Part shown: positions 11,427 to 19,812 of the stretch, piece by piece | How the letters are laid out: each line of letters starts with the position of its first letter | Numbering within the stretch: the stretch's first letter is position 1 | Source of the DNA: Heligmosomoides polygyrus polygyrus | Lineage: Eukaryota > Nematoda > Chromadorea > Rhabditida > Heligmosomidae | Direction: 5' to 3' | NCBI GenBank assembly: GCA_947396885.1 | Contig: OX377204.1 | Coordinates: forward strand, 2,356,001 to 2,420,000 | Length of the DNA stretch: 64,000 nt | Translations under genes and position numbers: made by a program | The notes under the pieces: generated by a model | Databases searched by the model: none | Told to the model about the DNA's origin: nothing | The model's input: only the letters and a program-made list of their open reading frames with translations

Positions 11427-14400
11427 AGCCTGGCGTGGCCCGCACATCCAGCGTCAGTCGCCGGCGGAGCCGGCGACGGACGCTGGGTGAGTAAGGAATC
11501 CCATCTAGGTTTGGGCTCCGTTCTCAGCGTGGCCCACCATACCCGAAGCCGGCGAAGCCGGCAAGCCTGGCGTGGCCTGCACATCCAGCGTCAGTCGCCG
11601 GCGGAGCCGGCGACGGACGCTGGGTGAGTAAGGAATCCCATCTAGGTTTGGGCTCCGTTCTCAGCGTGGCCTACCATACCCGAAGCCGGCGAAGCCGGCA
11701 AGCCTGGCGTGGCCCGCACATCCAGCGTCAGTCGCCGGCGGAGCCGGCGACGGACGCTGGGTGAGTAAGGAATCCCATCTAGGTTTGGGCTCCGTTCTCA
11801 GCGTGGCCCACCATACCCGAAGCCGGCGAAGCCGGCAAGCCTGGCGTGGCCAGGCACATCCAGCGTCAGTCGCCGGCGGAGCCGGCGACGGACGCTGGGT
11901 GAGTATGGAATCCCATCTAGGTTTGGGCTCCGTTCGGACGCTGGGTGAGTAAGGAATCCCATCTAGGTTTGGGCTCCGTTCTCAGCGTGGCCCACCATAC
12001 CCGAAGCCGGCGAAGCCGGCAAGCCTGGCGTGGCCCGCACATCCAGCGTCAGTCGCCGGCGGAGCCGGCGACGGACGCTGGGTGAGTAAGGAATCCCATC
12101 TAGGTTTGGGCTCCGTTCTCAGCGTGGCCCACCATACCCGAAGCCGGCGAAGCCGGCAAGCCTGGCGTGGCCTGCACATCCAGCGTCAGTCGCCGGCGGA
12201 GCCGGCGACGGACGCTGGGTGAGTAAGGAATCCCATCTAGGTTTGGGCTCCGTTCTCAGCGTGGCCCACCATACCCGAAGCCGGCGAAGCCGGCAAGCCT
12301 GGCGTGGCCCGCACATCCAGCGTCAGTCGCCGGCGGAGCCGGCGACGGACGCTGGGTGAGTAAGGAATCCCATCTAGGTTTGGGCTCCGTTCTCAGCGTG
12401 GCCCACCATACCCGAAGCCGGCAAGCCTGGCGTGGCCCGCACATCCAGCGTCAGTCGCCGGCGGAGCCGGCGACGGACGCTGGGTGAGTAAGGAATCCCA
12501 TCTAGGTTTGGGCTCCGTTCTCAGCGTGGCCCACCATACCCGAAGCCGGCAAGCCTGGCGTGGCCCGCACATCCAGCGTCAGTCGCCGGCGGAGCCGGCG
12601 ACGGACGCTGGGTGAGTAAGGAATCCCATCTAGGTTTGGGCTCCGTTCTCAGCGTGGCCCACCATACCCGAAGCCGGCGAAGCCGGCAAGCCTGGCGTGG
12701 CCCGCACATCCAGCGTCAGTCGCCGGCGGAGCCGGCGACGGACGCTGGGTGAGTAAGGAATCCCATCTAGGTTTGGGCTCCGTTCTCAGCGTGGTCCACC
12801 ATACCTGAAGCCGGCAAGCCTGGCGTGGCCCGCACATCCAGCGTCAGTCGCCGGCGGAGCCGGCGACGGACGCTGGGTGAGTAAGGAATCCCATCTAGGT
12901 TTGGGCTCCGTTCTCAGCGTGGCCCACCATACCCGAAGCCGGCAAGCCTGGCGTGGCCCGCACATCCAGCGTCAGTCGCCGGCGGAGCCGGCGACGGACG
13001 CTGGGTGAGTAAGGAATCCCATCTAGGTTTGGGCTCCGTTCTCAGCGTGGCCCACCATACCCGAAGCCGGCAAGCCTGGCGTGGCCCGCACATCCAGCGT
13101 CAGTCGCCGGCGGAGCCGGCGACGGACGCTGGGTGAGTAAGGAATCCCATCTAGGTTTGGGCTCCGTTCTCAGCGTGGCCCACCATACCCGAAGCCGGCA
13201 AGCCTGGCGTGGCCAGGCACATCCAGCGTCAGTCGCCGGCGGAGCCGGCGACGGACGCTGGGTGAGTATGGAATCCCATCTAGGTTTGGGCTCCGTTCTC
13301 AGCGTGGCCCACCATACCCGAAGCCGGCAAGCCTGGCGTGGCCCGCACATCCAGCGTCAGTCGCCGGCGGAGCCGGCGACGGACGCTGGGTGAGTAAGGA
13401 ATCCCATCTAGGTTTGGGCTCCGTTCTCAGCGTGGCCCACCATACCCGAAGCCGGCAAGCCTGGCGTGGCCCGCACATCCAGCGTCAGTCGCCGGCGGAG
13501 CCGGCGACGGACGCTGGGTGAGTAAGGAATCCCATCTAGGTTTGGGCTCCGTTCTCAGCGTGGCCCACCATACCCGAAGCCGGCAAGCCTGGCGTGGCCC
13601 GCACATCCAGCGTCAGTCGCCGGCGGAGCCGGCGACGGACGCTGGGTGAGTAAGGAATCCCATCTAGGTTTGGGCTCCGTTCTCAGCGTGGCCCACCATA
13701 CCCGAAGCCGGCAAGCCTGGCGTGGCCCGCACATCCAGCGTCAGTCGCCGGCGGAGCCGGCGACGGACGCTGGGTGAGTAAGGAATCCCATCTAGGTTTG
13801 GGCTCCGTTCTCAGCGTGGCCCACCATACCCGAAGCCGGCAAGCCTGGCGTGGCCAGGCACATCCAGCGTCAGTCGCCGGCGGAGCCGGCGACGGACGCT
13901 GGGTGAGTATGGAATCCCATCTAGGTTTGGGCTCCGTTCTCAGCGTGGCCCACCATACCCGAAGCCGGCAAGCCTGGCGTGGCCCGCACATCCAGCGTCA
14001 GTCGCCGGCGGAGCCGGCGACGGACGCTGGGTGAGTAAGGAATCCCATCTAGGTTTGGGCTCCGTTCTCAGCGTGGCCCACCATACCCGAAGCCGGCGAA
14101 GCCGGCAAGCCTGGCGTGGCCCGCACATCCAGCGTCAGTCGCCGGCGGAGCCGGCGACGGACGCTGGGTGAGTAAGGAATCCCATCTAGGTTTGGGCTCC
14201 GTTCTCAGCGTGGCCCACCATACCCGAAGCCGGCGAAGCCGGCAAGCCTGGCGTGGCCTGCACATCCAGCGTCAGTCGCCGGCGGAGCCGGCGACGGACG
14301 CTGGGTGAGTAAGGAATCCCATCTAGGTTTGGGCTCCGTTCTCAGCGTGGCCCACCATACCCGAAGCCGGCGAAGCCGGCAAGCCTGGCGTGGCCCGCAC

Positions 14401-14902
14401 ATCCAGCGTCAGTCGCCGGCGGAGCCGGCGACGGACGCTGGGTGAGTAAGGAATCCCATCTAGGTTTGGGCTCCGTTCTCAGCGTGGCCCACCATACCCG
14501 AAGCCGGCAAGCCTGGCGTGGCCCGCACATCCAGCGTCAGTCGCCGGCGGAGCCGGCGACGGACGCTGGGTGAGTAAGGAATCCCATCTAGGTTTGGGCT
14601 CCGTTCTCAGCGTGGCCCACCATACCCGAAGCCGGCAAGCCTGGCGTGGCCCGCACATCCAGCGTCAGTCGCCGGCGGAGCCGGCGACGGACGCTGGGTG
14701 AGTAAGGAATCCCATCTAGGTTTGGGCTCCGTTCTCAGCGTGGCCCACCATACCCGAAGCCGGCGAAGCCGGCAAGCCTGGCGTGGCCCGCACATCCAGC
14801 GTCAGTCGCCGGCGGAGCCGGCGACGGACGCTGGGTGAGTAAGGAATCCCATCTAGGTTTGGGCTCCGTTCTCAGCGTGGCCCACCATACCCGAAGCCGG
14901 CA
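11427..14902 (+). repeat. Higher-order repeat block B (duplicate of block A)
   Basis: This is a head-to-tail duplicate of the preceding 3,476 bp. I noticed no differences between the blocks when comparing marker units by eye. Such identity implies a very recent unequal exchange, ongoing homogenisation, or an assembly duplication. Nested within each block, two five-unit segments (641 bp apart, for example at 9566 and 10207) are also near-identical. Confidence 0.82.
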
Positions 14903-15188
14903 AGCCTGGCGTGGCCCGCACATCCAGCGTCAGTCGCCGGCGGAGCCGGCGACGGACGCTGGGTGAGTAAGGAATCCCATCTAGGTTTGGGCTCCGTTCT
15001 CAGCGTGGCCCACCATACCCGAAGCCGGCAAGCCTGGCGTGGCCCGCACATCCAGCGTCAGTCGCCGGCGGAGCCGGCGACGGACGCTGGGTGAGTAAGG
15101 AATCCCATCTAGGTTTGGGCTCCGTTCTTAGCATGGCCCACCATACCCGAAGCCGGCGAAGCCAGCAAGCCTGGCGTGGCCCGCACAT

Positions 15189-15227
15189 CCAGCGTCAGTC
15201 GCCGGCGGAGCCGGCGACTGACGCTGG
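15189..15227. other. Terminal perfect 18-bp hairpin of the satellite element
   Basis: The last hairpin reads like the internal ones, but the internal a/g mismatch is now a/t. The stem is therefore an uninterrupted 18 bp (ccagcgtcagtcgccggc against its complement) around a gga loop. The satellite ends here and is followed by T. The related copy at 23.8 kb also ends at its last hairpin followed by T. Confidence 0.85.
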
Positions 15228-15639
15228 TAAAGGATAAACGACGGCTTAACCTAATGCAAAAAAAACTAGCCTGGACGTTGGAAGTGACGAGCAATTGCAA
15301 AGAGGTAAGCTTTAGATATGTTATAGAAATACCTACTACTAAGCTCGGGATCTACACCTCGCTAAACTTTCCGCAGACGGAAGACACAAATTAATGCCAA
15401 CCGTCGTAGCCGCACTGAACTACTTCTATGGGAATCTCCAAGGAGCGCCAGAGACCTTCAGTCCTCCCTACTAGAAACGGGTAGACGGATCTGCCTTCCT
15501 ACTGTGACTAGGGCCAAAATTTAGCCCTGCGAAATGAACAGCCTCGTGCTTTTGGGGATCGGGAACTGCAGTTTCAAAGTATTGCAGGTAGAAGCTCTAG
15601 CATTATCCAATTTAAGGCGTTGTTAAGAATAAACTAGGC
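15228..15639. other. Spacer right of the satellite
   Basis: No gene or known repeat is recognised. It may include the decayed upstream part of the tyrosine-recombinase relic that follows, but I could not read a convincing frame. Confidence 0.4.
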
Positions 15640-16062
15640 TGCTCAAGACCGATGTCAAACAGAGTGACAACAACCACACCAGGAACCTAACTGTAAAAAG
15701 ATCTAAGACAGATCAGCACGCTAAGGGAACTATAATAGCATTCTATTTTGATCCATTGGAGCATCAGCTATGGACCAAATACCTAGATGCCATAAGTACC
15801 AATAGTTTCCTATTCCAGTCTAAGTCAGCAGGATTGCCATTATACTTGTCAAACCCCTGGGATAGGCTACAAGGGCTGCTCACTAGGGCTAACTTGCAAA
15901 AGCTCAACATCACTTCTCATTCGTTTAAAGGCGGTGCAGCGACTCAAGCGCTCAGTATGGGGATCCATCACCTCGTGCAAGCTGGGAGGTGGAAAACTCT
16001 AGAGGGATTTCGTAACTACATAGAATTGAAAGTGCTCAATATTTCCTCATCATCCCTCGATG
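15640..16062 (+). pseudogene. Tyrosine recombinase relic (DIRS/PAT- or Crypton-like)
   Basis: The frame reads LLKTDVKQSD, then RSKTDQHAKG (SKTDQ at 15702-15716), then the C-terminal signature SHSFKGGAATQA...AGRWKTLEGFRNYI. This is the usual order of a tyrosine recombinase: a beta-hairpin 'SKTDQ' motif, the H-x-x-R box (here HSFK, so the catalytic Arg is Lys), the H/W box (GRW) and the nucleophilic Tyr. A stop lies just upstream (near 15631), and the 3' end is cut by the inverted repeat of the next transposon. In nematodes such recombinases occur mainly in PAT/DIRS-type retroelements; no reverse transcriptase remains here to confirm that. Confidence 0.72.
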
Positions 16063-16064
16063 TA

Positions 16065-17340
16065 CAGGGTGGCCCATAAGTCTTGCAACAAAAACATAAT
16101 CGTATAAAAAGGCAAAGGATGCACCAAATTTGGTACGCTTTTAAACAATGTTTGCACATGGTTTTTAGATTACAGTGGAGCGATATTATTCATAAGCGGC
16201 CACTCCTGGATTGATAAGAGCCTTCAAATCGTGTGGGTTGCTTTGCAGCTCTCGTCGCAGCACCTTGTACGGGGTTTTATTTTTTATTCGTTGCAAAGAA
16301 GATATTGAACAATAGTTTTCCCAGGCTTTATAGAACACGATATTTTCTTTAAGATGGTTAATGAACAAGGATTGAAAATCTGAAGATTCAGGAATTTCAC
16401 AGCTAGTCTTTTGCAGGTGCAATATTTTGCAGATGGACCGAGAACCGCTAGCACGTCCTTTTCTTTTGCTGTTAGAAGAATCGCTATACCAGAATGTGCA
16501 TTTTGCCATTAAACAGCGCGATTAAGTCTCCAATATACGGTGCTCTGTTTTTGTTCCCATCAAACGAAAATTTTCATTGATTTTCACTCTTTTGACACAA
16601 AAATCTAGGGTGTGAGGGGAGACATTTTGGAAAATCGTGTTTGGCAAAAAACTATCATGCGAGGCCATTGTGTTTATATCATCAGCTATCGCAGAAGTAG
16701 TTTTAAACGCACTATTATTTTGACTTTTCTGGGATCGCTCAACTTTGAGAAATTTTTCATCAAATGAGGCAGAGGCTGAATACCCATTTCGAACGACGCC
16801 CTCCAACTGCGCTTACAAATTTTTCTCTCTACTTTCTTTTTTCTCATAGCTGAGTCTTCGCCTCACTTGTGGGAATGTAGAGCTTCCCTTGTAGTTTTCT
16901 AGAAACTGAATACTGCTAAGTAATAGATTACGCACACGGCTGAATATTGCATTTGTTCCAACTGGTTGCTACATCGTGTATGATCAGAAAATTAATAGCG
17001 TTCTTCTGTTGTAGTTCAGATCTGTTCATCTAATGTTCACTCTTGAAAAGCCTCTGAACTGCCCTACACAATGCCATCATGCAGTATGTTCAACAAGCAG
17101 TCTTCCGAAATTTAATCACATCGGAACGGAAGCGCCCCACCACGGGCCAGAGAAGAATGTTCGGTAGTTTTACGTGAGAGCGCATTACTTTGTAATAAGA
17201 GCAGCTACAACCATGATACTTTCCAGAAGTATAGCGCTAAGTATATGCTACACAACAGTTGGTATGCAGTTCTTTGCCATTGGGAAAAGACAACCAATAA
17301 GGTCCACAATTTTGTTGCAGAAGTTATTGACCACCCTGCA
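16065..17340. mobile_element. TA-flanked TIR transposon of unresolved family
   Basis: The left end CAGGGTGGCCCATAAGTCTT and the right end, read inward as (TG)CAGGGTGGTCAATAACTTCT, both continue to GCAACAAAA. This gives ~29-bp inverted repeats with TA at 16063-16064 and 17341-17342. Length (1.28 kb), TIR style and TA duplication fit the Tc1/mariner superfamily. It is inserted into the tyrosine-recombinase relic. The minus-strand frames inside do not show a recognisable catalytic triad. Confidence 0.75.
16186..16806 (-). pseudogene. Unrecognised broken ORF pair inside the TIR element
   Basis: Two minus-strand frames, 16806-16522 and 16509-16186, follow each other with a 12-bp gap. The second begins MAKCTFWYSDSSNSKRKGRA and ends NPHDLKALINPGVAAYE. 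They are presumably remnants of one protein encoded by the element. I see no DDE triad, zinc-finger pattern or other motif I can name with confidence. Confidence 0.35.
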
Positions 17341-17342
17341 TA

Positions 17343-17927
17343 AGTTACAATGATGTTCCCAATATTATCAGACCTGGTGCCAACTGTATATAGCCTATAC
17401 TATTAGTGTTGATCCTTGTATATTATTTGTGATGCGAGCGTATTGAACGTAATCACGTACTATCAATGATACTCATCTATTGAATAACATAAGCACGTCC
17501 AAGTACAAACCGCTACGTAATCCCACCATATATAATAGAGGAGGGTTTTTTGTCTCAACGTGACCGTGGGAAACTTCGTAAACTCCGCGGGCTCGATGGT
17601 TTAATCACCCAAGTTTGAGGCAGGTTCTCGACTTCTCTCTCCGAAGGGAAGCGCAGGGAGGTGAGCAATCGCCGCTGCCGAGGAGGACACGTGAGGCGTT
17701 GCGAAACTGGCCGGCGCCACGGCTCTGCCCGCGCACGTGTTGGGTGGCTACTGCTTCGAACTCACCCCCTTGAAGGCTCCTGTCCTTGCTACCGGTCAAT
17801 TAGTGCTTGCAATTAGGTGCTGCTACAGTTGTGTTACCGCAGGGTACAACTCTGCCGCCTGTGTGCATGGCCGAGGTCACAGCTCATTCCTGTTCTTGCT
17901 ACTTTCTCTGTGTTCGGGCATAACCTT
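17343..17927. other. Spacer left of the BEL-like element
   Basis: No gene is recognised. The part near 17650-17900 is more GC-rich than its surroundings, but no conserved domain can be read. It might be the remnant of another retroelement, since the LTR starting at 17928 has no visible target duplication with the right-hand LTR flank. Confidence 0.35.
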
Positions 17928-18308
17928 TGTTGTGGATACCCAACTAGGGACTACATTTATGAATGTATATTGTAGTATAATAGAGGCCAAATAGGAATGA
18001 ATGATAAGACTTATCATACTTAAGTGAACACTATAAGTACCATTGAATAACATCCACAGGCATAACTTAGGGGTACCGCAAGTAGGTAATAGAGATAGCG
18101 CTCAAGTTGTCCACTCTAGGCGCGGTGCCCCCTTTCAAGACCAGAGGTAGTTGGCCCCATCGGCTAACTATTGGAGATATTTGTAGCTCCGCCTCCGCAT
18201 ATTGTCTATATAACCTGCTGTGATGTGATATTCGTGTTGTGCTCTGAGAGTTATAAAGTAATAAATCACTTATTACAATTGACTACAGACGCATCCGTTG
18301 GTGAACCA
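17928..18308 (+). repeat. 5' LTR of the BEL-like element
   Basis: It begins TGTTGTGGATACCCAACTAG and ends GGTGAACCA (TG...CA termini). It differs from the right LTR by lack of a 5-bp duplication (gataa) near 18034 and by 'cctcc' versus 'tatcc' near 18189. Near-identity indicates a recent insertion or gene conversion. Confidence 0.92.
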
Positions 18309-18314
18309 CCAAAT

Positions 18315-18332
18315 TGGTGCATCAGCCGTGGA
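18315..18332 (+). other. Primer-binding site, probably tRNA-Gly
   Basis: Six bases after the LTR, TGGTGCATCAGCC is complementary to a tRNA 3' end GGCTGATGCACCA, one mismatch from the GGCCGATGCACCA expected of a glycine tRNA. Complementarity of a T-arm type continues a little further (gtggaatcaaacccac). Confidence 0.6.
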
Positions 18333-18384
18333 ATCAAACCCACGCACAAGCCTCTGCGCTAGCTCTCCTCAGTGAGAGACAGAG

Positions 18385-19600
18385 GCTAAAAAGGACTCCA
18401 ATAAGCGTTCCTCGGGGAACCAGGAGAACTTTAATAAAGACTTCCTACCGCGTTCTCTCAGGAGAGCCCTGGAAGCATCCGAAACTTCTTTCCACCGCTA
18501 GGGAAAGAAGCTTTCAAAAGTTTTCCATTAATCGTTCCTCAGGGGACCAGGAAAACCTAAAGCCTTCCTACCGTGTTCTCTCAGGAGAGCCCTGGAAGCA
18601 ACCGAAACTTCTTTCCACCGCTAGGGAAAGAAGCTTTCAAAAGTTTTCCATTAAGCGTTCCTCAGGGGACCAGGAAAACCTAAAGCCTTCCTACCGTGTT
18701 CTCTCAGGAGAGCCCTGGAAGCAACCGAAACTTCTTTCCACCGCTAGGGAAAGAAGCTTTCAAAAGTTTTCCATTAATCGTTCCTCAGGGGACCAGGAAA
18801 ACCTAAAGCCTTCCTACCGTATTCTCTCAGGAGAGCCCTGGAAGCAACCGAAACTTCTTTCCACCGCTAGGGAAAGAAGAATTCAAAAGTTTTCCATTAA
18901 GCGTTCCTCAGGGGACCAGGAAAACTTAAAGCCTTCCTACTGTGTTCTCTCAGGAGAGCCCTGGAAGCAACCGAAACTTCTTTCCACCGCTAGGGAAAGA
19001 AGCTTTCAAAAGTTTTCCATTAAGCGTTCCTCAGGGGACCAGGAAAACCTAAAGCCTTCCTACCGTGTTCTCTCAGGAGAGCCCTGGAAGCAACCGAAAC
19101 TTCTTTCCACCGCTAGGGAAAGAAGAATTCAAAAGTTTTCCATTAAGCGTTCCTCAGGGGACCAGGAAAACTTAAAGCCTTCCTACTGTGTTCTCTCAGG
19201 AGAGCCCTGGAAGCAACCGAAACTTCTTTCCACCGCTAGGGAAAGAAGAATTCAAAAGTTTTCCATTAAGCGTTCCTCAGGGGACCAGGAAAACTTAAAG
19301 CCTTCCTACCGCGTTCTCTCAGGAGAGCCCTGGAAGCAATTGAAACTTCTTTCCATCGCTAGGGAAAGAAGAATTCAAAAGTTTTCCATTAAGCGTTCCT
19401 CAGGGGACCAGGAAAACTTTAGACTTCCTACCGCGTTCTCTCAGGAGAGCCCTGGAAGCAATTGAAACTTCTTTCCATCGCTAGGGAAAGAAGAATTCAA
19501 AAAAGCACTCTATTAAGCGTTCCTCGGGGAACCAGGAGTTCTTTCAAAGCCTTCCTTTACCAGGAAGTAAAAGGTTTCTTTCCAATTCATTGGAAAGAGA
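18385..19600 (+). repeat. Leader of nine 123-bp structured repeats
   Basis: The motif gttctctcaggagagccctg recurs every 123 bp from 18452 to 19435 (nine copies). Each unit can form small hairpins: ctct-cagg-agag, and cttctttcc against gggaaagaag around accgcta. Because 123 is divisible by 3, one frame (18314-19465, 383 codons, no ATG at its upstream border relevant to gag) stays open through the repeats, with a 41-residue unit such as RSSGDQENLKPSYRVLSGEP. Diverged hairpin units continue to about 19600. The block lies between primer-binding site and gag, so it is probably leader RNA; translation cannot be excluded. Confidence 0.9.
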
Positions 19601-19812
19601 TTAAATCAGCAGTTCTTTCTGGTTAAACCTCAACAGAGGGGCCAATAGAAATCGCTGAAAAAGCTCGCTCATTGTGCAAATTCTCATCTGAGAAAGCCAG
19701 AAGAGCAGCGAAAAGTCCCGCGTGGCAGGAAGAGACTTCTACTTCGGACCTAACGAAGTAAAATTCAAAGTTTACTGATAAACTTTGGTAAAACGCGCCG
19801 GAAACAACAAAG

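Larger units (their letters stand above)
5960..15227 (+). mobile_element. Dispersed element massively expanded by an internal satellite
   Basis: The ~60 bp left of the array (about 5960-6020) match the ~60 bp left of the short related copy at 23.8 kb. Both loci also end in the same hairpin followed by T. That defines a dispersed unit: left flank, internal hairpin repeats, terminal hairpin. Here the internal repeats have been amplified to about 9.2 kb. The structure is reminiscent of Helitron-derived HINE elements, which carry internal minisatellites and end in a hairpin, but no replicase gene or unambiguous CTRR end outside the stem is visible. Confidence 0.55.
6021..15227 (+). repeat. Hairpin satellite array, ~70 units of 119-137 bp
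   Basis: A GC-rich unit, most often 128 bp, repeats without interruption. Each unit contains a 39-nt inverted repeat (first at 6021-6059): arms ccagcgtc and gacgctgg enclose arms gtcgccggc and gccggcgac around a 3-nt loop, with a single a/g mismatch between. After it come gtgagtaaggaatcccatct, a gtggcccaccatac block and one or two gaagccggc modules; the 9-bp gaagccggc copy number explains most length variation. Marker variants are ggccaggcac joined to gagtatgg (8 units), gtggcctgcac, and acatgaagcc confined to the left end. Long open frames on both strands follow from low stop-codon density in GC-rich repeats and are not genes. Confidence 0.97.

Noticed and set aside
6009..15188. Dozens of 60-110 residue open frames on both strands with repeated motifs (e.g. 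...SHLGLGSVLSVAHHTRSR)
   Set aside because: They are read-through of the GC-rich satellite. Unit lengths of 119, 128 and 137 bp are all 3n+2, so no frame is kept from unit to unit and the same peptides appear on both strands.
6021..15227. CRISPR array
   Set aside because: The repeat-like and spacer-like parts are equally conserved from unit to unit, there are no unique spacers, and the genome is eukaryotic.
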